From the IMG/VR virus record IMGVR_UViG_3300009009_000003, positions 26,377 through 90,376 of that record: a DNA stretch of 64,000 nt; one strand, 5' to 3'. A model generated the notes under the pieces. That model saw nothing but the letters and a program-made list of their open reading frames with translations, had not been told where the DNA came from and did not search any database. Origin of the DNA: a virus. The translations under genes and the position numbers were made by a program. Below, one piece after another: positions 7,175 to 13,744 of this stretch (positions within the stretch are counted from its first letter, which is position 1; each line of letters begins with the position of its first letter).

Positions 7175-7413
7175 TGGTATTCTTTCTTTAAGGCATTGAA
7201 TTTGTCTTCCAGTTCTTTTTCCAACTCAGTTAATTTTTCAGTTAGCTTGATTAAACCACCCTCAGCTTCTTCTATATTATTATAGTTAAACTGTTCTTTA
7301 AGTGTTTTCAAAAGCTCAGATAATCTCCCTTCTAGTCTTGCTTTATCCTCTTTTGCCTTATCAATCTCTTTTTCTAATTTGATTAATTCATTAATTATTT
7401 CTGTACTCTTCAT
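7162..7413 (-). CDS. Coiled-coil protein next to the Rad50 half
   Basis: An 83-residue protein that is almost entirely a charged heptad coiled coil (INELIKLEKEIDKAKEDKAR, then KLTEKLTELEKELEDKFNAL). It ends 13 bases inside the start of the Rad50 C-terminal half, so the two are likely translated together. It might extend the short coil arm of the split ATPase, or be an independent adaptor. No Cys hook and no enzymatic motif are present. Confidence 0.6.
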   Translation of the reverse strand: MKSTEIINELIKLEKEIDKAKEDKARLEGRLSELLKTLKEQFNYNNIEEAEGGLIKLTEKLTELEKELEDKFNALKKEYQWEI

Positions 7414-7714
7414 ATTTTTTCATAACTCCTGTCATTGTTTTGGGTTGTAAGTAACAAATTTTTATCTTTTTGTTTAAAGCAAAGCACATTCCAAAATCAA
7501 ATATAGTTCCAACACTTCTTTGATCCCAAAAAATATGAATTTCATCTGCCCATTCTATTAACTTTTTATTATGTAAGCAAACCTGTAACTCATCATAATT
7601 TGGGAAATCATCAAAAGCCGGTGTTTCAACAAAATTCCCCTGTGCAATCAACTCTTCTGCGTGTTCAACCATTGCTTTTTTATATGCGTGTGTTCCTATT
7701 ATGGTTATTTTCAT
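7391..7714 (-). CDS. Nucleoside 2-deoxyribosyltransferase-like protein
   Basis: A 107-residue Rossmann-type protein beginning MKITIIGTHAYKK. The ATG at 7714 is preferred over one 24 bases upstream because it forms an ATGA overlap with the stop of the preceding gene and has AGGAGA before it. The segment ADEIHIFWDQRSVGTIFDFG then MCFALNKKI matches the conserved core of the nucleoside 2-deoxyribosyltransferase/YtoQ-like group (D-x-F/W-D-x-x-S-x-G-T-x-x-E/D-x-G). The usual catalytic Glu position is Asp here, so activity is uncertain. It would fit nucleotide salvage or defence-related nucleotide chemistry. Confidence 0.65.
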   Translation of the reverse strand: MKITIIGTHAYKKAMVEHAEELIAQGNFVETPAFDDFPNYDELQVCLHNKKLIEWADEIHIFWDQRSVGTIFDFGMCFALNKKIKICYLQPKTMTGVMKKYEEYRNN

Positions 7715-8079
7715 ATTTTCTCTTCTCCTTTTCTCCATTTTCTAACACATCTATCAGATACACCCAGTTTTTGTGTTGCTTCTTGTATGCTTCCCAAAAA
7801 AACTTCATTCCTAAATACTCTATCCACATCCTCCTTTATACACTTAAATTTAAACATTAGTTTCCTTGTTTGTTTGGATGATCTGCCTCCTATCTTATTT
7901 ATTTTTGTGTTTTTAGGCATCCAGTTAATAACTGTATCAGGACTAACCCCCAATAATTTTCCTATTTCTCTGGAAGAGAAGGATAGATTGTGGTAAAAAA
8001 AACTTAAAAAAGAATCAATGTCTCCATCAAACCCCAATTCTTTTATTTTATTAATTGCTTCCCTTTTGTGTATTCTCAT
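7711..8079 (-). CDS. Protein with two helix-turn-helix motifs
   Basis: A 122-residue basic protein. Two HTH segments are visible: SSREIGKLLGVSPDTVINWM (about 35-54) and SIQEATQKLGVSDRCVRKWR (about 97-116), separated by a Lys-rich linker (SSKQTRKLMFKFKC). Two HTHs in one small protein suggests recognition of a bipartite site, as in some phage regulators or homing-type DNA-binding proteins. It is translationally coupled (ATGA) to the deoxyribosyltransferase-like gene. Target unknown. Confidence 0.65.
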   Translation of the reverse strand: MRIHKREAINKIKELGFDGDIDSFLSFFYHNLSFSSREIGKLLGVSPDTVINWMPKNTKINKIGGRSSKQTRKLMFKFKCIKEDVDRVFRNEVFLGSIQEATQKLGVSDRCVRKWRKGEEKI

Positions 8080-8090
8080 TTTCTTATTCC

Positions 8091-8852
8091 TTATACAAAT
8101 AATAAAGTTTGCGTACAGTGTAATCTTTCTTTTATTTTTTTATAGTAGTATTCATTTTTTTCTATTAGAATAAACCCTCGATTTAATTTTTTACAAGCTA
8201 CCCCTGTAGATCCAGAACCAGCACAGTTATCCAATACCAAATCCCCTTCGTTGGTATAGGTCTTAATTAAATACTCCATTAAAGATACTGGTTTTTGTGT
8301 TGGATGGTAACCTGTTTCCCTTTTTATTTTAATCACACTTTTTGGATAGCGAAGTCCATTATTTTGAGTTTGTTTTTTTACAATTTTCCCTGTAACTTCA
8401 CCGCTGTCACCCTTTCCACTTATGTAAGGTTTTCCGTAAGTAAACTGAGGATTGTATTTCCCCCCACCAAAAACAAGAATGTTTTCATGTGCTTTCATAG
8501 GTTGTTTCTTTGCACTTAAAAAATTTACACCTTGTTCCTTCTCCCAAATAATCTCATATTTAAACATATCAATATTACTCATCACTAAAGCACTTGTAAA
8601 AGGTTGAGAAGCGGTTAAAACTATTGCACCATTGTCTTTTATTATTCTCTTGTACTGCCTCCAAAGTGGTTCAAAAGGAATTACCGTATCCCATTTACAG
8701 GCAGTAGTTCCGTAGGGGGGGTCTGAAATTATTGCGTCTATTGATTTGTCGGGGATAAACTTCATAAGCTCAAGGCAGTCTCCCTGATGCACTTCATTTA
8801 TTTTTAGATGTCCGTTTTCTAAAATATGCATAGAATTTTTCTCAATCTTCAT
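8091..8852 (-). CDS. DNA methyltransferase, N6-adenine/N4-cytosine type
   Basis: A 253-residue methyltransferase of the beta (permuted) class. The catalytic motif IV is AIISDPPYGT (about 41-50), near the N-terminus, and the SAM-binding motif I is LVLDNCAGSGSTGVACKKL (about 205-223), near the C-terminus, preceded by the usual HPTQKP. DPPY predicts amino methylation of adenine or N4-cytosine. It has no linked endonuclease, so it is an orphan enzyme, most likely protecting phage DNA from host restriction or regulating it. The first ATG is used; an in-frame ATG 7 codons later is possible. Confidence 0.85.
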   Translation of the reverse strand: MKIEKNSMHILENGHLKINEVHQGDCLELMKFIPDKSIDAIISDPPYGTTACKWDTVIPFEPLWRQYKRIIKDNGAIVLTASQPFTSALVMSNIDMFKYEIIWEKEQGVNFLSAKKQPMKAHENILVFGGGKYNPQFTYGKPYISGKGDSGEVTGKIVKKQTQNNGLRYPKSVIKIKRETGYHPTQKPVSLMEYLIKTYTNEGDLVLDNCAGSGSTGVACKKLNRGFILIEKNEYYYKKIKERLHCTQTLLFV

Positions 8853-8881
8853 AGACTTCTTTGATTGTCATTGCTGTACCT

Positions 8882-9112
8882 CTAAATAATTGTGCAATAC
8901 TTACCAAGCAAATCCTTAAAGCAGTGCTGGCATAGTTCAATAGATACCTCAGTACCATCACCAAACACAGAATCATAGCCACAGTGGTTATGAAAAAAGA
9001 GAGCTTCCTGTTTTTCCACCTCATCACCTAGAATGTCTCGACCACAAACAGAACATGTTATCCCAACAAGATCTAGTTCTTCTTTGACTACCATTCCATA
9101 CTGTCTCATCAC
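8882..9112 (-). CDS. Small zinc-binding protein, paralogue A
   Basis: A 76-residue protein with CSVCGRDI (about 20), a HNHCGYDSVFGDGTEV block and LCQHCF (about 60), which should bind zinc. It is about 65 percent identical to the protein at 9893-10120, including the identical end LGKYCTII, so the two are recent duplicates. I recall proteins with the same GYGSVFGDG core in enterobacterial and other phages, of unknown function. It lies at the downstream edge of the patchwork array that runs to 14411. Confidence 0.75.
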   Translation of the reverse strand: MMRQYGMVVKEELDLVGITCSVCGRDILGDEVEKQEALFFHNHCGYDSVFGDGTEVSIELCQHCFKDLLGKYCTII

Positions 9113-9133
9113 TCATCCTCCACCGGACATACA

Positions 9134-9313
9134 TTAGTTATCCTTTCTAAATAACCACTTATCAAAGAACCAGAAGCAGCAGGCACCTATTGCCTGTGCC
9201 ACAAGCAGGTTGCCCCATAGTGGCAGTCCCTTATACTGCATATAGTCCATTGGCGGTATCATTACCAGACCAGATATTTGCCATCTCAGGTGATACAGGC
9301 CATAACGTCTCAT
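9134..9313 (-). CDS. Small membrane protein, 59 residues
   Basis: The start at 9313 is chosen because its ATG overlaps the previous stop (ATGA) and GAGGAGA lies 6 bases upstream; a longer in-frame version has no such signals. The product has two probable membrane spans, around LRWQISGLVMIPPM and NLLVAQAIGACCFWFF, and ends with a basic cytoplasmic-type tail (KWLFRKDN). GC content here is visibly higher than in flanking replication genes. Function unknown. Confidence 0.6.
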   Translation of the reverse strand: MRRYGLYHLRWQISGLVMIPPMDYMQYKGLPLWGNLLVAQAIGACCFWFFDKWLFRKDN

Positions 9314-9510
9314 TCTATCTCCTCTACAGTAACCCTGACCCTCTTTGGCGGCCACTTAGTCCAGCGTGATCTTGGTGTCTTGCTTGCATATACCCATGTA
9401 CCCCACTGCGGCCACGGCTTGCTGTCTATGGTGTCGCAGTATCGTCTCAATGGCACGGTCTCAGTCGGATCGATCCAACCCTCTACCTGCTGTATAACTT
9501 TGCGTTTCAT
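9310..9510 (-). CDS. Small Trp-rich protein, 66 residues
   Basis: A 66-residue protein (MKRKVIQQVEGWIDPTET at the start) rich in Trp, Pro and Arg; a short core SKPWPQWGTWVYASKT suggests a small beta fold. It begins at a GGTGAAGGAATG junction shared by seven array genes and ends in an ATGA overlap with the small membrane protein. I recall similar short proteins in enterobacterial phages but cannot give a function. Its GC-richer codons differ from the flanking replication genes. Confidence 0.6.
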   Translation of the reverse strand: MKRKVIQQVEGWIDPTETVPLRRYCDTIDSKPWPQWGTWVYASKTPRSRWTKWPPKRVRVTVEEIE

Positions 9511-9881
9511 TCCTTCACCACTGTTTCTTTGTGTTTAGAAATAGCTCTATTATACTCCTTCAGTAGACTTTCTACCCTAGAAGTAGTTGCAGTATTAAAT
9601 TCTTCTAAACAAGTTGCAAGATATTGACCCAGAATAACATCTGATTCATAAACTGCTTCCCTAAGTGCCTCTTTTCTTTTTTTCTCCCCTCTACTATTCC
9701 ACTTATCTACGGCAAGACTATTATCATACTCCTCGCATTCAACATATGGCCCACTTGCCATGCATTCTATACAAACTATCTGCGTTCCAACTAATCCATT
9801 TGGTAACATATCCTCAATACTATCCTCTAGTAATGTTGATCCACAAAACGGACAAGGCAAAGCTGGTTTCTTTGGTTTCAT
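9507..9881 (-). CDS. Lar-like zinc-ribbon protein (restriction alleviation family)
   Basis: A 124-residue protein with an N-terminal domain of the Lar type: LPCPFCGS (about 8-15), VCIECMASGP (about 36-45), then a helix and VDKWNSRG (about 59-66), which is the usual ending W-N-x-R. The founding member, Lar of Rac prophage, relieves type I restriction; many phage relatives have only the zinc ribbon and are untested. The C-terminal half here is an added helical segment ending in VVKE, whose codons carry the ribosome site for the next gene. The domain call is strong, the activity inferred. Confidence 0.7.
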   Translation of the reverse strand: MKPKKPALPCPFCGSTLLEDSIEDMLPNGLVGTQIVCIECMASGPYVECEEYDNSLAVDKWNSRGEKKRKEALREAVYESDVILGQYLATCLEEFNTATTSRVESLLKEYNRAISKHKETVVKE

Positions 9882-9892
9882 TCCTTAACCTC

Positions 9893-10120
9893 CTATATAA
9901 TAGTGCAATACTTGCCAAGAAGCTCCTTAAAGCAGTGCTGGCACAGATCAATATACACCTCTGTGCCATCACCAAACACAGAACCATATCCACAGTAATT
10001 ATGAAAATGCATTGCCTCCTGCCGTTCCATTTTATCATTCAAGAGATCACGCTTACAAACAGAGCATTTTATCTCAACAACATCTCTTTCCTCTCTAGTT
10101 ATGATTCCGTATCGTCTCAT
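9893..10120 (-). CDS. Small zinc-binding protein, paralogue B
   Basis: A 75-residue protein with CSVCKRDL, HNYCGYGSVFGDGTEVYIDL and CQHCF, the same layout as the protein at 8882-9112. Duplicates this close, in the same direction and separated by three unrelated genes, indicate tandem copying followed by insertion or shuffling. Start ATG lies in a GGTGAAGGAATG junction overlapping the previous stop. Function unknown. Confidence 0.75.
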   Translation of the reverse strand: MRRYGIITREERDVVEIKCSVCKRDLLNDKMERQEAMHFHNYCGYGSVFGDGTEVYIDLCQHCFKELLGKYCTII

Positions 10121-10380
10121 TCCTTCACCTTACTCATTAAAATTTTAATCTGTTCTTGTGTTAATATATTTTTAAGAACTCTAAGATTTGTCCATTTTCT
10201 GTTTTTATTTCCACTTCCCCAACATTCGTCACATACGTCACTAGTAATAACATTACCACCCACACCACCGTGCCAAGTGCATGTTTGTCCGTATGCTTTA
10301 ACACCCCATCCCGAACATTTTGTGCAAACATCCTCTTCATAATCTATGCCTCTATGAAGCATTATGTCTCGTAGGTTCAT
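10117..10380 (-). CDS. Cys-rich DnaJ-zinc-finger-like protein
   Basis: An 87-residue protein, starting at the ATG at 10380 (ATGA overlap, GGAGGTGAAGG upstream). Two CxxCxGxG-like repeats are visible, CTKCSGWGVKAYG and CDECWGSGN, with CTWHGGVGG between them, as in the zinc-binding region of DnaJ. A helical tail (LKNILTQEQIKILMSKVKE) closes it. The J domain is absent, so it is not a chaperone in the usual sense. The last four codons (VKE and stop) double as the ribosome site of the following gene. Confidence 0.65.
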   Translation of the reverse strand: MNLRDIMLHRGIDYEEDVCTKCSGWGVKAYGQTCTWHGGVGGNVITSDVCDECWGSGNKNRKWTNLRVLKNILTQEQIKILMSKVKE

Positions 10381-11033
10381 TCCTTCACCTCCACACACTC
10401 AGGACATATCCTGCCTGATAGATCATGTCGATCATAGTTTATCCCCCAACTCAATTTTGTATTTGGTTTTTCTAACACCCTATATCTAGTATCGTGTTCA
10501 CATTGCTTCCAAACACACCAAAAAGTATCCATCGTTGGTGATTTTCCCCTCTCTCCGTTACAAAAATCTGGCCTCCATGTTAATGCTAATATATATGCTG
10601 GTGGATACTTTCGAAACAGTTCTACTCTTCTCTTTGCGTGCCAATATTGTGATTTCAATAAATAACAGAACATTTTAGCCCCCAACTCCATCGCCTTTAG
10701 AATAAACCCCTCTGACACATTAAACGGAGGATTCGTAATAATACCGAATTCTACTTTAAATGGAATTTCATTTTTAGTTACTGTTAAAAAATCAACTTGT
10801 TTTTCACAGAATTCTGTAGATCGAATATCCGTTCCATAGGTGCAATATCCTCTTTTCTCTAAAACTTTTCTTATATGACCACTACCACAAGCACATTCCC
10901 AAATTGGTATCTCAGTGTCAATGTTCATAAAATCCAATAATGCTTCCGTAGCCTCTGTAGGAGTACAGTAATAATCTGCTGGATCGGAATACTCTGTATT
11001 TCTTTTGTTTGTTAATGACTGACCATTAAGCAT
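10377..11033 (-). CDS. DNA adenine methyltransferase-like protein
   Basis: A 218-residue protein. The ATG at 11033, with GGGGAAAGG nine bases upstream, is preferred over a TTG at 11069 that lies within a palindrome. The SAM-binding motif I appears as WECACGSGHI (about 46-55) and the catalytic motif as GIITNPPFNV (about 98-107), an NPPF typical of gamma/alpha-type N6-adenine methyltransferases. The order I then IV differs from the enzyme at 8091, so the two are unrelated in layout. It is shorter than usual and lacks a clear target-recognition domain. It ends ECVEVKE with an in-frame ribosome site. Confidence 0.75.
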   Translation of the reverse strand: MLNGQSLTNKRNTEYSDPADYYCTPTEATEALLDFMNIDTEIPIWECACGSGHIRKVLEKRGYCTYGTDIRSTEFCEKQVDFLTVTKNEIPFKVEFGIITNPPFNVSEGFILKAMELGAKMFCYLLKSQYWHAKRRVELFRKYPPAYILALTWRPDFCNGERGKSPTMDTFWCVWKQCEHDTRYRVLEKPNTKLSWGINYDRHDLSGRICPECVEVKE

Positions 11034-11053
11034 ATATTGTACCTTTCCCCATT

Positions 11054-11069
11054 TTGTTAACGTTAACAA
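11054..11069. promoter_or_regulatory. 16-bp perfect palindrome, possible operator
   Basis: TTGTTAACGTTAACAA is its own reverse complement. It lies in the 72-base gap between the RNA ligase gene and the methyltransferase gene, 21 bases before the latter's ATG. Position and symmetry suggest a site for a dimeric regulator; no promoter boxes are obvious. Confidence 0.5.
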
Positions 11070-11105
11070 TATGCCATTATTTTCCCTACGTCAGAAAAAT
11101 GATCA

Positions 11106-11702
11106 TCATACTTCCCACTTGCCTTTCTCGTCTTTCTCGAATGTCTTTTTCATCATAAAGTTTCCTGCCGTATGGTAAATGACTATGCCTTCAGGCTTCA
11201 TAAAACATGGGGCAGCGTAACTACCATGTTCTGCAAGCATGGCCATTACTTGAGACACATTCAAGTCATCCATGTTACACTCAAACAATATAGGCACCAG
11301 ACCAATACACTCCGGCAATACCTGCTGCATCTCTGAAATTCTCGGGTCACCTGTTAGTATCTCTTTTGGTTCGCTGCCATACAGGCACCACCTGGTCACA
11401 TTGAACAGGCTAAATCGCTTTTCGCCCTTTGACAGACCATAACCACGCTGGATTCCGCTGCCCCACCATTCTCCAAAGTGCCTGCCTAGACCTAGCTGCA
11501 TAAGCTCGTCCTTGTGGTCATGCGCCCACCTTGAGAAACCATGGTTATCCTTGTCTGGTGTTATCCATCGTGTCCTGCTGCCAGTAAGAAACTCACCATC
11601 ATCGCCAATGAATATCTGTGCGTTAGTACCGTCGATTTTCTCAGTGACGATAACTTTCCGTGAATAACGTGCTATCTTTTGTAATCCTACAAAATCACTC
11701 AT
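11106..11702 (-). CDS. RNA ligase (nucleotidyltransferase superfamily)
   Basis: A 198-residue protein with the ligase motif order: motif I VTEKIDGTNAQIFI with the AMP-accepting Lys (about residue 22), motif III FGEWWGSGIQRGY (about 76-88), motif IV PEGIVIYH (about 168-175) and motif V MMKKTFE (about 182-188). The KxDGTN core and small size fit the Rnl2-like RNA ligase group more than DNA ligases. It may repair RNA cut by host anticodon nucleases. Its ATG sits directly on the SD-encoding tail of the upstream DUF1566 gene (ATGA overlap). Codons are GC-richer than neighbours at 6-8 kb. Confidence 0.75.
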   Translation of the reverse strand: MSDFVGLQKIARYSRKVIVTEKIDGTNAQIFIGDDGEFLTGSRTRWITPDKDNHGFSRWAHDHKDELMQLGLGRHFGEWWGSGIQRGYGLSKGEKRFSLFNVTRWCLYGSEPKEILTGDPRISEMQQVLPECIGLVPILFECNMDDLNVSQVMAMLAEHGSYAAPCFMKPEGIVIYHTAGNFMMKKTFEKDEKGKWEV

Positions 11703-12118
11703 GTTGCCTCCTTATTAAGTTCTGCTATCAGCCTATTTGCTTCATCCCATGTGCAAGGACCTAAGGTTTTCTTACTCCACACAAGGTATGTCGCAGGATC
11801 AAACACAGCAGATCGATTTGTATAGAATGTTTTTCCATTAGGCATTAGTTTGATATTCATATCATCCGGTGGAGCAAACCCATTCCGCACCGCGCGAACG
11901 TAGTAGTGACCGTCCTTACTGTAGTTGAGGACGCTACCGTCGTCGAAATACACGATCCACGCGCCGTATGGACCGTAGGCAGTAGTATTAGAAGACCAAT
12001 AGGAGGACGACTGTGTGTCAGGAAATAGGTCAGTGTTAATAGCAGGATTGTCTCTACTATAATCCACTAAAGAAATAAGCTCTTGTATTTTTGGCAGTCT
12101 CCAGTCGGTGTACTTCAT
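11699..12118 (-). CDS. Permuted DUF1566 (C-type-lectin-fold) protein, copy 1
   Basis: A 139-residue protein of the DUF1566/Lcl-C-terminal group: MKYTDWRLPKIQEL, INTDLFPDTQ, YWSS, AWIVYF and YVRAVRNG occur in family order. In usual members the segment WxxxTxxxCTWxxA precedes the TDWRLP strand; here that part (YLVWSKKTLGPCTWDEANRL) comes last, so the gene looks circularly permuted. Compared with copy 2 (14008), the framework is nearly identical but the codons between DTQ and RAVR differ mainly at first and second positions, a diversifying pattern. The last residues LIAELNKEA are shared with two other genes and encode AAGGAGG for the next gene. Probably a binding protein; ligand unknown. Confidence 0.7.
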   Translation of the reverse strand: MKYTDWRLPKIQELISLVDYSRDNPAINTDLFPDTQSSSYWSSNTTAYGPYGAWIVYFDDGSVLNYSKDGHYYVRAVRNGFAPPDDMNIKLMPNGKTFYTNRSAVFDPATYLVWSKKTLGPCTWDEANRLIAELNKEAT

Positions 12119-12309
12119 TCTTTTATCTCCGCATCTCGGCAGCGTTTGAGTCGCTTGGGGTTCCAGTTTGTAGTTGGAAACTTATGGTTAAATAACCTAC
12201 AAAAATGACTGTCAAAGGTAAATCGTAACCAGTTACAACAAAGCCTTCCATTGCAGCACCTCGTCTTAGTGACATCCTTGCCTAAGTCAATCAATGGTCT
12301 TATCTTCAT
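12115..12309 (-). CDS. Small Cys-rich protein, paralogue 1
   Basis: A 64-residue protein starting MKIRPLIDLGKDVTKTRC, with Cys at about 18-19, 24-25, 37 and 57, probably a zinc site. It is homologous to the protein at 12619-12816 (shared MKIRxLIDLG start, PKRLK and CR near the end). Its start lies in a GGTGAAGGAATG junction and its end (EIKE) carries a weaker version of the same junction. Function unknown. Confidence 0.65.
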   Translation of the reverse strand: MKIRPLIDLGKDVTKTRCCNGRLCCNWLRFTFDSHFCRLFNHKFPTTNWNPKRLKRCRDAEIKE

Positions 12310-12322
12310 TCCTTCACCTCCT

Positions 12323-12622
12323 CTACCTATTTAACTCATCTCTTACAATAGACCTGACACGTTTAACGAGTGCATCAGTATCAATTCCAGCTCTCTTTAA
12401 ATCTTCTTCAAGAATCTTCAGTGGTATGTCCTGTATAAAATCATATTTGGCATCAAAAAAGGGGCTTTCGATTATGGTTACATTTTCTTTTACCACCAGT
12501 TCGCTTATTCTATACATACCTTTTGCCACTATCTCAACAGCCTTGTCATATTCTTTATTTCTTATTAATAGGGATAATGTAGCTAGCATATTATAGATTT
12601 GCTCATACTCTTGTATCGTCAT
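12323..12622 (-). CDS. Helical protein of unknown function
   Basis: A 99-residue protein, mostly helical (IQEYEQIYNMLATLSLLIRN, then KEYDKAVEIVAKGMYRISEL), ending in a basic helix (VKRVRSIVRDELNR). No Cys, no membrane span, no known motif. It is preceded by a GGAGGTGAAGGAATG junction overlapping the upstream stop. It separates the two copies of the Cys-rich paralogue, which suggests it inserted or travelled with them. Confidence 0.65.
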   Translation of the reverse strand: MTIQEYEQIYNMLATLSLLIRNKEYDKAVEIVAKGMYRISELVVKENVTIIESPFFDAKYDFIQDIPLKILEEDLKRAGIDTDALVKRVRSIVRDELNR

Positions 12623-12816
12623 TCCTTCACCTCCATCTCACGACAAATCTTAAGTCGCTTTGGTTCTTTGTTGCCAAATGGGAGAACTAGGTTAAAGGCC
12701 TCACAGTACACATGACCAGAAGACGTATCAAGGAACCGGCATTTTTTTAAACCATTTTTAGTAGCGCATTTTGTGGTAGTAACATCTCCCAAGTCAATCA
12801 ACATGCGTATCTTCAT
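12619..12816 (-). CDS. Small Cys-rich protein, paralogue 2
   Basis: A 65-residue protein starting MKIRMLIDLGDVTTTKC, with Cys at about 17, 26, 38 and 58, homologous to the protein at 12115-12309. Three of the Cys positions and the NKEPKRLKICRE segment align with the copy. The start sits in a GGTGAAGGAATG junction placed after, not over, the preceding stop. The EVKE end encodes GAGGTGAAGGA, the ribosome site of the downstream gene. Function unknown. Confidence 0.65.
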   Translation of the reverse strand: MKIRMLIDLGDVTTTKCATKNGLKKCRFLDTSSGHVYCEAFNLVLPFGNKEPKRLKICREMEVKE

Positions 12817-12828
12817 TCCTTCACCTCA

Positions 12829-13650
12829 TCATTCAGTTTTGGCATACACATATATAACGCCATTAACACATCCAAATAGTGCATAACCTTTTTGCCATAC
12901 TTGCCATGCTGCCTTAGAATATTTAATATGTTTCCTGTTTAGCTTTAAACCATGGCATATACAATTACATGCCACATAATTTGCAGCATCCCAGGCAGCA
13001 TACCTGGCATCATTCCAGGCAGCATCCCAGGCAGCATTCCAGGCATCATACCTGGCAGCATCACAGGCAGCATTACTGGCAGCATTACCGGCAGCATCAC
13101 AGGCAGCATTCCTGGCATCATACCTGGCAGCATTACTGGCAGCATCACAGGCAGCATTCCTGGCAGCATTACTGGCAGCATACCTGGCAGCATTACTGGC
13201 AGCATCACAGGCAGCATTCCTGGCATCATACCTGGCAGCATACCAAGTTTTTCCAGTAAACAGTTTCCATGACTTTAATGGTTTTCCGTCCGGTTTTAAA
13301 AATTGCACATGCTTGATACTATCAACAAAATCAATAGCATCTAACCACCATTTAGGATGTTGTACTGGCTTTAGCAACCGTGCCCCAACAAAAACCGATT
13401 TATCGTCCTGGTGTATAGCACCATCCAGTATTGGCTCCGCCTCATAGCAGATACAATTCCATTTGTACCATTGATAAGGTTTGGTGGTCAGATGGATTCC
13501 ACTACTACACATAACAATGTCATCATCAATCTTGTGCCATTTACCTGGTGTCCACTTTCCTTTTTTATCTTGCTTAGGCAGTGACCAGGTAAGATCACCG
13601 CCGTTGCATGACTTACCATCAACCAGTATTTTGTAATATTTGGTTTTCAT
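12829..13650 (-). CDS. DUF7666-type protein with 22 Ala-rich tetrapeptide repeats
   Basis: A 273-residue protein. The N-terminal domain (about 1-135) has the marks KILVDGKSCNGGDLTWSLP, KWTPGKWHK, CSSGIHLT and CYEAEP, which I recognise from a phage/bacterial family (DUF7666). It is followed by about 22 tandem four-residue repeats of the form [AD]A-x-[NDY] (AARY, DARN, AACD, AASN and so on, about residues 137-225) and a short C-terminal domain (SKAAWQVWQKGYALFGCVNG). Family members often carry such Ala-rich arrays, probably helical, of variable length. The array is a 12-bp minisatellite at DNA level. Function unknown; immunity roles proposed for relatives are unproven. Confidence 0.7.
   Translation of the reverse strand: MKTKYYKILVDGKSCNGGDLTWSLPKQDKKGKWTPGKWHKIDDDIVMCSSGIHLTTKPYQWYKWNCICYEAEPILDGAIHQDDKSVFVGARLLKPVQHPKWWLDAIDFVDSIKHVQFLKPDGKPLKSWKLFTGKTWYAARYDARNAACDAASNAARYAASNAARNAACDAASNAARYDARNAACDAAGNAASNAACDAARYDAWNAAWDAAWNDARYAAWDAANYVACNCICHGLKLNRKHIKYSKAAWQVWQKGYALFGCVNGVIYVYAKTE
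12975..13243 (-). repeat. 12-bp coding minisatellite (tetrapeptide array)
   Basis: About 22 units of 12 bp with the plus-strand core GGCAGCATtaCt/caCa/tcCt or GGCATCATACCT. It lies in the DUF7666-type gene and encodes [AD]A-x-[NDY]. Because the unit is a multiple of three without stops, long empty frames appear on both strands. Confidence 0.85.
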
Positions 13651-13659
13651 TCCTTCACC

Positions 13660-13743
13660 TCATTTCATTCCTTTAGTAACCATATATGCTATAACTAGGT
13701 TTATAATAATAGCAATAATTAACAGGTAAAGGTTATCATCCAT
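13660..13743 (-). CDS. 27-residue membrane micropeptide
   Basis: ATG at 13743 follows GAGGTGAAAGAATA, and the frame MDDNLYLLIIAIIINLVIAY MVTKGMK is one membrane span with an acidic start and basic end (positive-inside orientation). It fits the 84 bases between two coding genes exactly, ending 10 bases before the next start. Two other micropeptides of the same plan exist at 32466 and 38413. Expression is not proven. Confidence 0.5.
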   Translation of the reverse strand: MDDNLYLLIIAIIINLVIAYMVTKGMK

Positions 13744-13744
13744 A

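Noticed and set aside
8842-10038. Two similar hydrophobic frames at 8842-9027 and 9820-10038 (minus strand) that look like conserved membrane proteins
   Set aside because: They overlap the two zinc paralogues in another phase; their similarity comes from the duplicated DNA, and they have no ribosome sites.
9665-10342. 225-codon plus-strand frame
   Set aside because: It lies opposite four minus-strand genes with family motifs and good starts, and is low-complexity (Ser/Leu/His).
12945-13272. Long repetitive frames in other phases and on the plus strand (Gly/Ile/Pro, His/Gln and Met/Leu/Pro repeats)
   Set aside because: They are by-products of the 12-bp minisatellite, which has no stops in several phases. 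Only the minus-strand frame of the DUF7666-type gene has a ribosome site, a non-repeat domain and family motifs.
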